Source: Methylobacterium sp. Leaf117
GTDB taxonomy: Bacteria; Pseudomonadota; Alphaproteobacteria; Rhizobiales; Beijerinckiaceae
Length of the DNA stretch: 64,000 nucleotides
Direction: 5' to 3'
Assembly: GCF_001422985.1 (NCBI RefSeq)
Contig: NZ_LMNL01000001.1
Location: 310,720 to 374,719 of the forward strand
Part shown: piece by piece, positions 45,077-54,400 of the stretch
Position numbering within the stretch: position 1 is the first letter of the stretch
Layout: every line of letters starts with the position of its first letter
Notes under the pieces: model-generated
Databases searched by the model: none
What the model was told of the DNA's origin: nothing
What the model saw: only the letters and a program-made list of their open reading frames with translations
Translations under genes and position numbers: made by a program

Positions 45077-45220
45077 GCGTGCGTTTCTCCCCGAGTTCGG
45101 CCTGACCCTTGTGCGTGCAACGCCTGTCGCGCGATCGTGGGAAGCCTCGTTTCCGACAAATTAACGCGCCATCGCGCAGTTCCGCCAGAGCGCCCGCTTC
45201 CGAAACGGCCGAGTACCCCC

Positions 45221-45550
45221 ATGTCCCGGCGTCACAACCGTCAGTTTGTCGCCCTTGCGATCACCGCCGCGCTGCTCGGCGGCTGTTCCAGCGATCTCAA
45301 TCTGATGCGGGCCGCCTATGGCACGGGCGAGGTGGGTCCTCAGGCCAAGGCGCCGGAATTCGTCGCCGATTCGCGGCGCAAGGATGATGGTTTCATGCCC
45401 GTCGGCGTCTCCGCCCCGGCCCGACCCACCCGCGCCAAGACAGCCGAGGGCACCAAGGCGCTGGAGGAGGAGCTGGTGGCCGCCCGCGGCCGCAACGAGG
45501 CGCGCGGCCGCTCGGCGGAGAGTGCCGCGCAGGCCGGCAAGGCGCAGTAG
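45221..45550 (+). CDS. Small lipoprotein of unknown function
   Basis: 109 aa. Lipoprotein signal peptide MSRRHNRQFVALAITAALLG with lipobox LLGGC and mature Cys at about 22. The mature part is hydrophilic with a short helical, Glu/Arg/Ala-rich C-terminus (KALEEELVAARGRNEARG). Ser after the lipid Cys suggests outer-membrane sorting. No family recognised. ATG 45221 gives a textbook signal peptide; the longer frame upstream does not. Confidence 0.75.
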   Translation: MSRRHNRQFVALAITAALLGGCSSDLNLMRAAYGTGEVGPQAKAPEFVADSRRKDDGFMPVGVSAPARPTRAKTAEGTKALEEELVAARGRNEARGRSAESAAQAGKAQ

Positions 45551-45782
45551 CCCGATCGCGCGCGCCCGCTGATTTCGTTCGGCGTCGTGGCACAAAACTG
45601 CTAGACCATTGCGAAGCGTGCGATATCTGCGATGGCCCTGTGCCCGGCAAGGTCGCCATAAGACGTCCGGATTTCCGCCCGAGGGACCTCCGGACGAAAC
45701 CACGATTCCGCTCGGGTTGATGACAGATTCGCGCGTCGGGAGAATCCCGCGCCCACCTTTGATCCTGGACACCGTGAAGGCC

Positions 45783-47015
45783 ATGACCGACTTCCACCGC
45801 ATCAAGCGCCTGCCGCCCTACGTGTTCGAGCAGGTGAACCGGATCAAGGCTCAGGCCCGCGCCAACGGCGCCGACATCATCGACCTCGGCATGGGCAACC
45901 CGGATCTCGACGCCCCGAAGCACGTCATCGCCAAGCTGGTGGAGACCGCCGGCCGCCCGCGCACAGATCGCTACTCGTCGTCGAAGGGCATTGCCGGTCT
46001 GCGCCGGGCCCAGGCGAACTACTATAAGCGCCGCTTCGGCGTGAGCCTGAATCCCGACACCCAGGTGGTGGCGACTCTGGGCTCGAAGGAAGGCTTCGCC
46101 AACATGGCACAGGCCATCACCGCGCCGGGCGACGTGGTGCTGGTGCCGAACCCGAGCTATCCGATCCATGCCTTCGGCTTCCTCATGGCCGGCGGCGTGA
46201 TCCGCTCCGTGCCGGCCGAGCCGACCCCGGCCTTCTTCCCCGCGGTCGAGAAGGCGATGCAGCACTCGATCCCGAAGCCGGTGGCGATCGTGGTGTGCTA
46301 CCCCTCGAACCCGACCGCCTACGTGGCGAGCCTCGATTTCTATCGGGACCTCGTTGCCTTCGCCAAGCGCCACGAGATCATCATCCTGTCGGATCTGGCC
46401 TATGCCGAGGTCTATTTTGACGGTGATCCGCCGCCCTCCGTTCTGGAAGTGCCGGGCGCCATCGACTGCACCGTCGAGTTCTCCTCCCTGTCGAAGACCT
46501 TCTCCATGGCCGGCTGGCGCATGGGCTTCGCGGTCGGCAACGAGCGCCTGCTCGCGGCGCTGACGCGGGTGAAGTCGTACCTCGATTACGGCGCCTTCAC
46601 GCCGATCCAGGTGGCGGCCACTGCCGCCCTCAACGGGCCGGAGGACTGCATCGTCGAAATGCGGTCGATCTATAAGAAGCGCCGTGACGCGCTGATCGAG
46701 TCCTTCGGCAAGACCGGCTGGAAGATCCCGACGCCCTCCGCCTCGATGTTCGCCTGGGTGCCGATCCCGGAAAAGTACCAGGCGTTGGGCAGCCTCGAGT
46801 TCTCGAAGCTGCTGCTGGAGAAGTCCGACGTGGCGGTGGCCCCCGGTATCGGCTTCGGCGAGCACGGCGACAACTATGTCCGCATCGCCCTGGTTGAGAA
46901 CGAGCAGCGCATCCGGCAGGCGGCGCGCAATGTCCGGCGCTTCTTCGAGACCTCCGACAAGACCCTGCACAACGTGGTGCCGCTGTCCGATGCGCCCCTG
47001 TCGAAGGCGGGCTGA
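45783..47015 (+). CDS. PLP-dependent class I aminotransferase (AlaC/LL-DAP aminotransferase-like)
   Basis: 410 aa from ATG 45783, with GTGAAGG upstream. Fold type I aminotransferase: substrate loop DLGMGNPDLDAP, PNPSYPIHAFG, CYPSNPT, SDLAYAEVYFD and the PLP-binding Lys238 in SSLSKTFSMAGWRMGF. This subgroup is close to E. coli AlaC (glutamate-pyruvate) and is often annotated as LL-diaminopimelate aminotransferase in Rhizobiales. With dapA present the organism could use either lysine route; sequence alone does not settle the substrate. Confidence 0.88.
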   Translation: MTDFHRIKRLPPYVFEQVNRIKAQARANGADIIDLGMGNPDLDAPKHVIAKLVETAGRPRTDRYSSSKGIAGLRRAQANYYKRRFGVSLNPDTQVVATLGSKEGFANMAQAITAPGDVVLVPNPSYPIHAFGFLMAGGVIRSVPAEPTPAFFPAVEKAMQHSIPKPVAIVVCYPSNPTAYVASLDFYRDLVAFAKRHEIIILSDLAYAEVYFDGDPPPSVLEVPGAIDCTVEFSSLSKTFSMAGWRMGFAVGNERLLAALTRVKSYLDYGAFTPIQVAATAALNGPEDCIVEMRSIYKKRRDALIESFGKTGWKIPTPSASMFAWVPIPEKYQALGSLEFSKLLLEKSDVAVAPGIGFGEHGDNYVRIALVENEQRIRQAARNVRRFFETSDKTLHNVVPLSDAPLSKAG

Positions 47016-47192
47016 CCGCGCGCCGGCTGCTTCCGCCGCAGCCTGTTGCGGTCGGGAGACAGGCGGCCGCAAAGCGGTCCGGCGATCATCGGCGTGCTTG
47101 TCACGACGGGGCCGGGTCAGCAGGGTCTTGCGTGGCCGCGTCCGGGTTTCCCCCCGTATCGCGCGGCCGGTTCGCCTAGGCCCGAGGAACGT

Positions 47193-47405
47193 ATGCGTCG
47201 CCTGACCCTTGCCGTCGCCCTGGTGCTCAGCGCCTCCGCGGGAGCCTGCGCTCCGAAGCCGATCGTGGCCCGCGATCCGGTGCCGGCGCCAGAGCCGACC
47301 CTCGGCTACGAGTGCACGTCGCGCTCGACCGTGCTGAACGCCTATCACACCAATTGCGAGCCGATCCTGCAGGAGCGCTCGGTGGTGGTTCGCGCCAAGG
47401 GCTGA
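47193..47405 (+). CDS. Very small lipoprotein
   Basis: 70 aa. Signal MRRLTLAVALVLSASAGAC with lipobox SAGAC, Cys19 lipidated, then a Pro-rich linker and a short domain with two Cys (TLGYECTSRS, YHTNCEPIL) that may form a disulfide. GAGGAA ribosome site precedes ATG 47193. No known family. Confidence 0.7.
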   Translation: MRRLTLAVALVLSASAGACAPKPIVARDPVPAPEPTLGYECTSRSTVLNAYHTNCEPILQERSVVVRAKG

Positions 47406-47601
47406 CCCTGGCCCGGTGGATCGCGTTTGCGACTCGCCGGTCCAACCCCGCGCCGCCCTCGGATTTCTCCGCCTTACCCACAGGGTACCGTGCGAATCCT
47501 GCCGCAGCGCGTCCGATCGGACACGGACAGCACCATCGGGTTGAGGCATAAGGGGATCGGGCGCGTTTCTCCCTGAGTCTGTCTGCCCACCGGAGTTCTT
47601 C

Positions 47602-47928
47602 GTGCTGACCATGCGAACCGTCCTCGCCGCCGGCCTGATCGCGCTCGGGCTCCCGGGTGCCGCCTCGGCACAGATGCGTTATATCGGGGCCGATGGTCCG
47701 ATCGTTCTGCCGACGAGCCCGAGCAGTGGTCGTCCGGTTCCGGACGTGCCGAACGCCATTCCGGTGCCGCAGGTGATGAACGGCGGCGGCTTCGGCCTGA
47801 CCGGAACCGATTATTTCAGTGATGGGCTCAGCGAAGGCCCACTGAACAGGAAGCACCGGCCGCGCGAATTCGTCCTCGCACCCGCCCGGATCGGACCGGC
47901 GGACTACGTCCGCCCCGCTCTGCGTTAG
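47602..47928 (+). CDS. Secreted protein of unknown function
   Basis: 108 aa from GTG 47602, which has GGAG at 6-bp spacing; ATG 47611 is the alternative. Signal peptide MLTMRTVLAAGLIALGLPGA with likely cleavage after AASA. The mature protein is Pro/Gly-rich and lacks Cys. No recognised domain. Separate from prfB by 390 bp. Confidence 0.6.
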   Translation: MLTMRTVLAAGLIALGLPGAASAQMRYIGADGPIVLPTSPSSGRPVPDVPNAIPVPQVMNGGGFGLTGTDYFSDGLSEGPLNRKHRPREFVLAPARIGPADYVRPALR

Positions 47929-48318
47929 CGCCGGTCGCGCAGCCGCCCTTCCGCTCCAGCGACGGGTCCGCGCCGGACGAAGTGCTTGCCGTACCGTTTG
48001 CGCCGCCGAGACGAACACCGGCGCGGATTCGATGCGACGTGACCATCGAGGGCGGGGACCATCGCGCGCCCGGGCGACTGATCTGCCTCACGTGTCAATT
48101 CTTGAGGTCGGCCCGCCGCGTAGGCGTCGAGGACGGGATCGGCGATGATCGGCGAGCGCATTACTCGCAAGCGAGGCACGCTGAAACCCGTTCGATTCCG
48201 GTGATGCCGCTCGCCCAAGAGACACCAGACCCAAGGTTTCGGCACGTGCCGTTTACACCATCGGGTCCGCCCGGTATCACCCGATCCCAGATCCCCAAAA
48301 ACGAGCCCGAAACACCAG
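47929..48318. other. Intergenic region upstream of prfB
   Basis: 390 bp, high GC, no gene I can support. Probably contains the prfB promoter; the elements could not be placed. Confidence 0.4.
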
Positions 48319-49447
48319 ATGCGCGCCGAGATCGAACAACTCTCGGATGCCGCCAAGCAGTCGATCGGACTGCTGAGGAGGCATCTTTGACTGGGATACC
48401 GTCGAAAAACGTCTCGCGGAGCTGAACGCAGCTTCCGAGAACCCCGAACTCTGGAACGACGCCGAGGCGGCCCAGAAGGTGATGCGCGAGCGCACCCAGC
48501 TCGATGATGCGGTCAACGCGATCAAGAAGCTGTCCCAGGACCTCGAGGACGCCCATACGCTGATCGAACTCGGCGAGATGGAGGGCGACGAAGCCACCAT
48601 TCAGGAAGGTGAGGCCGGCGTGCGCGCCGTCGAGAAGGAGGCCGCGCGCCGCCAGATCGAGACTCTGCTCTCCGGCGAAGCCGACGGCTTCGACACCTAC
48701 CTCGAAGTGCATTCGGGCGCCGGCGGCACCGAGAGCCAGGACTGGGCCAACATGCTCCAGCGCATGTATGGTCGCTGGGCCGAACGCCGGAAGTACAAGG
48801 TCGAGATCGTCGAGTGGTCGGATGGCGACGAGGCCGGGATCAAGGGCGCGACGCTCCTGATCAAGGGCCACAATGCCTATGGCTGGCTCAAGACCGAGTC
48901 GGGCGTGCATCGGCTGGTGCGGATCTCACCCTACGATTCGAGCGCAAGGCGGCACACCAGCTTTGCCAGCGTCTGGGTCTATCCGGTCATCGACGACCGG
49001 ATTGAGATCGAGATCAAGGAATCCGACTGCCGCATCGATACCTACCGGTCGTCCGGTGCCGGTGGCCAGCACGTCAACACCACCGATTCGGCAGTGCGCA
49101 TCACGCACATTCCGACGGGCATCGTGGTGGCGTGCCAGCAGGAGCGCTCGCAGCACAAGAACCGGGCGACCGCCTGGAACATGCTGCGCGCCCGCATGTA
49201 CGAGGCCGAGTTGAAGAAGCGGGAGGAGAAGGCCAGCGCCGAGGCCGCCGCCAAGACCGACATCGGCTGGGGTCACCAGATCCGCAGCTACGTGCTGCAA
49301 CCGTACCAACTGGTGAAGGACCTGCGGACCGGCACGCAATCGACCGATCCCGACGCGGTGCTGGATGGCTCCCTCGATCCGTTCATGGAAGCCTCCCTGG
49401 CCCAACGCGTCTATGGCGGCGCCGACGTGGTCGAGGACATCGAGTAG
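48319..49447 (+). CDS. prfB: Peptide chain release factor 2, expressed by programmed +1 frameshift
   Basis: Translation starts at ATG 48319 and reads 23 codons ([20 protein letters not shown], then RHL) to an in-frame TGA at 48388-48390. Skipping T48388 continues in the +1 frame as [13 protein letters not shown] to the stop at 49445-49447, giving 375 aa, the normal RF2 length. Domain 3 has the GGQ motif in [20 protein letters not shown]; the codon-recognition loop reads [16 protein letters not shown], with SPY where E. coli has SPF. RF2 ends translation at UGA and UAA. The frameshift makes RF2 level control its own synthesis: scarce RF2 leaves the UGA unread and favours the shift. Confidence 0.97.
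48376..48391 (+). promoter_or_regulatory. prfB programmed frameshift signal
   Basis: AGGAGG (48376-48381), CAT, then CTT TGA C (48385-48391). The internal Shine-Dalgarno, 3-base spacing, CTT slippery codon, poorly terminating UGA-C context and following GAC are exactly the arrangement of the E. coli prfB site. Confidence 0.97.
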
Positions 49448-49460
49448 GGCAGGGGCGCTC

Positions 49461-49560
49461 TCGGAGCGCCGCGGCAACTCTCAAAGCGCCGCGGCGACCC
49501 TCAAAGCGCTGCGGCGACCCTCAAAGCGCTGCGGCGACACTCAAAGCGCTGCGGCGACCC
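49461..49560. repeat. 20-bp tandem repeat, five units, at the 3' end of the M23 peptidase gene
   Basis: Units of TCAAAGCGCTGCGGCGACCC start at 49461, 49481, 49501, 49521 and 49541. The last unit is coding (RVAAAL and stop of the peptidase on the minus strand); the four others lie past its stop, so the array seems to be duplicated gene end. The outermost unit is most diverged. Confidence 0.9.
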
Positions 49561-50743
49561 TCAGGAAGCGGATCGGATCGACGGGCTCACCGTCGATCCG
49601 GGTCTCGTAATGCAGGTGACTGCCGGTCGAGCGCCCGGTCGATCCGACGCGGCCGACGATCGCTCCGGGTTCGACCCACTGCCCCGGCACCACGTCGAAG
49701 GCCGAGAGGTGGGCGTAACGGGTGATCAGGCCATGGCCGTGATCGACCTCCACCATGTTGCCGTAACCGCCGTTGTAATCCGCCAGCGTGACGCGTCCGG
49801 CCGCGGTGGCACGGGCCGGCTCGCCGGTCTCCGCCCGCAGGTCCATGCCGGTATGCATGGCATAACTGCGCGTGAACGGATCGAGCCGCCCTCCGAAATT
49901 GCTCGACAGGCTGATCTCCCCCGACAGGGGTCGACGCACCGGCAGCGTGGCCGCGATGCGGCGGAGGCGCGCCTCGTCGGCGAGCGAGCGCTGGGCCTGA
50001 GCCAAGGAGAGGCCGAACGCATCGGGATCGAGCGGAACCAGGGGGCCGCCGATGCCGCTGGTGGACTTGCGTTCGAAGCGCGCGGGGTCCAGCCCGAGCC
50101 GGGCGACGAGACCGCGAAGGCGCTGGGCGCCCTGGCCGGCCCGCAGGCCGATGCGGTTGAGCACGCGGGATTGCGCTTCGGCGAGCCCGTCGAGGCGCTG
50201 CTCCATAGCGGCAAGCCGTCCCTCCACGGCCCCGGCGGACTGGCGCCCGGGTGCGAGGTCGTCCTGGGTACGAAGTTGCAGCGTGCCGGGAGTCGGATAG
50301 GGCTTCAATCCGCTGGCCGGCTTCGATGATGTCTCGGCAGCCCGCTCCTCGACCGGAGCTGCGCCGGGCTGGGACGGGCCAGGTTCCCCTGCCAGAGTGG
50401 CGATAGCGGCCTGACGGGCTTCCATCGCGGCCTGACGGCGGACGAGTTCGGCCAGGCGCTGGGTGATACCGTCCCGCGCGGCGGCTTGCTCCATCGTCAC
50501 CCGGTCGAGTTGCAGGCGCAGGGCGCCGATGCGCTCCTCGTATCCGTACTGGATGGCGCTTTGCTGGGAGACGAATCGGGCGAGGACCTCGTCGTGAAAG
50601 ACGAGGTAGTATGTCGCCCCGCCGGCCCAGGCCACGGCCAGGGCCAGCGCTCCCGCGAGGAGGCGTGTCCGAAGCACGGAACCCGGGACGACGGGGGTCG
50701 CCTTCCGAGATGGTTTTCGAGAGGACGATGGCGACAGTGACAT
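49541..50743 (-). CDS. M23-family metallopeptidase (LytM-like) with membrane anchor and coiled coil
   Basis: 400 aa from ATG 50743 (MSLSPSSSRK). Membrane segment about 27-47 (LLAGALALAVAWAGGATYYLV), a coiled-coil region (about 60-130 and 170-220), then the LytM domain (about 295-395) with HTGMDLRAETG, DYNGGYGNMVEVDHGHG and HLHYETR: the Zn-binding His, Asp and HxH are all present, so it should be active against peptidoglycan cross-bridges rather than a degenerate EnvC-like activator. Convergent with prfB across a repeat array. The start codon is judged by the charged cytoplasmic N-terminus before the membrane segment. Confidence 0.9.
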   Translation of the reverse strand: MSLSPSSSRKPSRKATPVVPGSVLRTRLLAGALALAVAWAGGATYYLVFHDEVLARFVSQQSAIQYGYEERIGALRLQLDRVTMEQAAARDGITQRLAELVRRQAAMEARQAAIATLAGEPGPSQPGAAPVEERAAETSSKPASGLKPYPTPGTLQLRTQDDLAPGRQSAGAVEGRLAAMEQRLDGLAEAQSRVLNRIGLRAGQGAQRLRGLVARLGLDPARFERKSTSGIGGPLVPLDPDAFGLSLAQAQRSLADEARLRRIAATLPVRRPLSGEISLSSNFGGRLDPFTRSYAMHTGMDLRAETGEPARATAAGRVTLADYNGGYGNMVEVDHGHGLITRYAHLSAFDVVPGQWVEPGAIVGRVGSTGRSTGSHLHYETRIDGEPVDPIRFLRVAAAL

Positions 50744-50837
50744 GGGACGCGTGACCTGATCCACGACGTCACCCTGCCGAATCAGGGTTAACGAACCGCC
50801 AAGGCGTCCTAGCGCGAACGAGTTGCGAGATTTCGCT

Positions 50838-51305
50838 TCAGGCGAGGTCGCGCGCTGCCGCCAGCACCTCTTCAGCATGTCCCGGCACCTTCACCTTGGG
50901 CCAGAGCCGCGCGACGCGGCCATCGCGGTCGATGAGCAGCGTGGTGCGCTCGACGCCCATATATTTGCGGCCGTACATGCTCTTCTCGACCCAGACCCCG
51001 TAGGCTTCCAGCATCGCCTTGCTCTCGTCCGAGGCGAGGGGGAAGGTCAGGCCGTACTTGGCGCGGAACTTGTCGTGGCTTTTCACCGAATCCGGTGAAA
51101 TCCCGATCACGATGGTGTCAGCGGCGGCGAAGTCGCCCTCGAGAGCATTGAAGCCCTGAGCCTCCAGGGTACACCCGCTCGTGTCGTCCTTGGGATAGAA
51201 GTACAGGATCGCCTTGCGGCCCCTCAGGGCGCTGAGACTGATCGTTTCGTCACCGGCGCCCGCAAGGGTGAAGTCGGGCGCCTGATCTCCGGTCGCGAGG
51301 GGCAT
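50838..51305 (-). CDS. bcp: Thioredoxin-dependent peroxiredoxin, Bcp/PrxQ type
   Basis: 155 aa. Reduces hydroperoxides. FYPKDDTSGCTLEAQGF contains the peroxidatic Cys45 in the TxxC-like context; FPLASDE and VERTTLLIDRDG follow as in AhpC/TSA proteins. The Cys five residues later that resolves E. coli Bcp is Gln50 here, and no other Cys is obvious, so it probably works as a 1-Cys enzyme. Start 51305 or 51308; AAGGAAGG lies upstream. Divergent from the AsmA-like gene. Confidence 0.94.
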   Translation of the reverse strand: MPLATGDQAPDFTLAGAGDETISLSALRGRKAILYFYPKDDTSGCTLEAQGFNALEGDFAAADTIVIGISPDSVKSHDKFRAKYGLTFPLASDESKAMLEAYGVWVEKSMYGRKYMGVERTTLLIDRDGRVARLWPKVKVPGHAEEVLAAARDLA

Positions 51306-51478
51306 CATGCCTTCCTTTCGGCTGATTGATAGTGTGCGTCTGCGGTTGCATCCCGACGGAGCCCGATGCTCCGAAAAACGCGTCGCCGCGGACCTGATAA
51401 GCCCCGCGAAAGCCGAAACCCGTAGGACAGCCGCTCGATAGCCCGGGGGGACGTTCCGATCCAGCGGCACAAGGATTG

Positions 51479-54400
51479 ATGGACCAGGAAACGGCCAACG
51501 TTGTGCAATCCGCGCGGCCCGGCGTGCGATGGCGCGCCTTGCTCTGGCTGGTGGCAGCCCTGGGGCTCATCGTAGTCCTGAGCGTCGGCGGTCTCATCCT
51601 GCGCCTTTCGCAGGGGCCGATGCGGTTCGATGGACTCTCGGAACGGGTCGCGTCCGCGATCGCCGGCAGCATCGGACCGGGCTGGCGCGTCGGGCTGAGC
51701 GACAGTGCGGTCGAGCTGGATTCAGAGAACTCGCTGGCCCTGAGGGTCGTCGGTCTCGACATCCACAATCCCGAGGGCGACCTCGTGGTGCGTGCGCCCC
51801 AGGCCGTGGTCAGCCTGGACAGCTGGAGCCTCCTGCGCCTCTCGGTCCTGCCCCGCGCCATCGAGTTCCGCGACCTGCAGATGACGGCGCTGATCCACCG
51901 GGACGGCAGCATCGCCTTCGCGGCTTCCGACTCGACCCAGGCCGGGTCCGTCGAGCCGCACACCCTCCCGAGCGTCGATGCCGTGCTCGGCCGCGTCTCA
52001 CCGATCTCCGCCACGGTCGCCTCAATCTTCGGCGTCGTGCTCGACTCGGCCGGCGTGATCGGGGCCCTGGACCGGGCGCGGATCACCAACGGGCGGCTCA
52101 CCCTCATCGACGACGACGCCCGCCAGCGCGCCGTGTTCGAGCACGTCAACGGTCTGTTCCGCCGCGATGCCGTGCGGGACGCCCGTATCTTCGAATTGCG
52201 GATCGACGGCCCGCACGGCGAGTGGCGCTTCGGCGGCGACCTGCACGAGGCGGGCGGCACGAAGCGCACCGGGACGATCACCCTCGACGATCTGCCGATC
52301 AACGATCTCCTGCTGCTGTCGGGTCAGTCCAAGCTTCCGGTCGAGACCGACCTGAAGGTTTCGGCCAAGACGGACGTCGCCATCGATGCCGGCCGTATCG
52401 AGACCATGAAGGCCGAAATCCGCACCGGCGGCGGCAATGTCCTGATCGAGGAGAAGGACTTCAACCCGGTCACCATCGACAGCCTGGTGGCCGAACTCAG
52501 CTGGGACGAGGCCGGTCGCGCGATGAAGCTCGACGGGCTCGATTATCGCGGCGCCGGCAATGCGGTCCATCTCACCGGTGCCTGGACGGCGGCCCCGTCC
52601 GGCGCGGATACGGCCTGGACCCTGGTGCTCGCCGGCAAGGACGCGGTGCTGCGCGGTGCCAGCCCGGCTGACAAGCCGGTGACGCTCGATGCGGTCTCCG
52701 CCCACCTCACCGGTAAGGCCGGCGGCGTCGTCATCGACGATTTCGCCATCAAGGCGGGGGCGGCGACCGGTCGGATCACCGGGACTCTCGGAACGACCGC
52801 CGACGATGACGGCCTGACCCTGAAGATCACCGCCGCCTCAACCGACGCGCGCACGGCACTGCGGCTGTGGCCCGAACACGTGGCGCCGCCCGCACGCAAC
52901 TACCTCGTCGACTATCTGCGTGGCGGGACCGTCAACGCCGTCGACATCAGCGTCGACATGAGCGGGACCGAACTGGCCGCCGCCACGCGCGGCGAGCCCA
53001 TGCCCGACAATGCGGTGCACATCGACTTCGCCGTGTCGGACGCGACCCTGACGGTCGTGCCGGAATCGCCGCCGCTGACGCGCGGACGCGTGACCGGCAC
53101 CATCACGGGGCAGACGACCAACATCCGCAACGTCACGGCCGATGTCCAGATGCCGGACAACCGGATTTTGTCGATCTCGGACGGATCGTTTGTCATCCCG
53201 AAGATTACCCCCGACATGGTCACGGCGCAGATCGGGCTGCGGCTCAGCGGGGGGGCGGATGCCCTGGTCTCCCTGCTCCAGACCAAGATGTTCAAGACGC
53301 TCACGGGCCTCGACCTCGATCCCGCGACGGTGAAGGGCAGTGCCGACCTGCGGATTGATTTCCCCCTCGACCTGAAGCACATCCCCGACTTGGCGGATCT
53401 GCCGGTGGGCATCAAAGGCACCCTGTCCGACATCGGTGTCGACAAGGTCTTCGGCAAGGATCGGCTCGAGGGTGGACGCTTCACTATCCTCTGCGAGCGC
53501 GGGGCGTTCTCCCTGAAGGGCGAGGGGCGGGTGATGGGCACCCCCCTGACCGTCGACCTGCGTCAGCCGAAGGCCGGCGCGCCGGGTGAAGTCAATATCG
53601 GCTTTGCCCTCGACGACGCCCTCCGCGCCCGCAAGGGTCTGCCGGTGGCGCCGCAGCTCTCAGGCTCCATCCCGGTGCGGATCACCATGCCGATCGGCCG
53701 GGCCGGCCCCGGCAAGGCGCCGGTCCGGGTGGAGGCCGATCTGAGCCGGGTCGGCAGCGACGGCCTGCTGCCCGGCGTTACCAAGGCGGTGGGCAAGCCG
53801 GGACGCGCCAGCTTCACGGTCGTGGAGGGCGCGAACGGCGCTCAGGATCTGCGCGATCTCAGCGTCGATGCCGGCCCCCTGATGGCGCGCGGCAGCATCA
53901 GCCTGAACGGCGAGGGCGGGTTCGAACGCGCGGACCTGACCGCCCTCAAGCTGTCGCCCGGCGACGACATGCGCCTGTCGGTCGACCACACCAGCGGCAA
54001 CGCCTATCGGGTCTCGGTCCGGGGAGCGGTGGCCGATGCGCGCCCGTTCCTGCGCGGGTTGACCGGGCCGGCCGCCAAGGGCGGCCGCGAGACGAGCCCG
54101 AAAGACATCGACGCCGACATCAACCTCGCCATCGTCAGCGGCTTCAACGGAGAAGCGTTGACCAACGCAAGTGCCAAGCTCCTGTTGCGCGGCCGCGACC
54201 TCCGAAGCGGACGTATTCTCGGAAAGTTCAGCAGCGCGCCCTTCTCGGCCCAGATCACCCATGCCGATCGCGGCGGATCGAGCATCGCCATCGAGACGCT
54301 GGATGCCGGCTCGGCGCTCCGTTTCGCCGACATCTACAAGCGCATGTACGGCGGCAAGCTGATCATGAGCAGTTCGCTGAACGACGGGCCGCAGCCGGGC

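Noticed and set aside
45393..47612. 739-codon minus-strand open frame over the aminotransferase
   Set aside because: Overlaps an enzyme with an intact PLP site and shows no recognisable domain.
48319..48390. In-frame TGA making prfB look like a pseudogene
   Set aside because: The stop is part of a complete programmed frameshift signal and the protein is intact after the shift.
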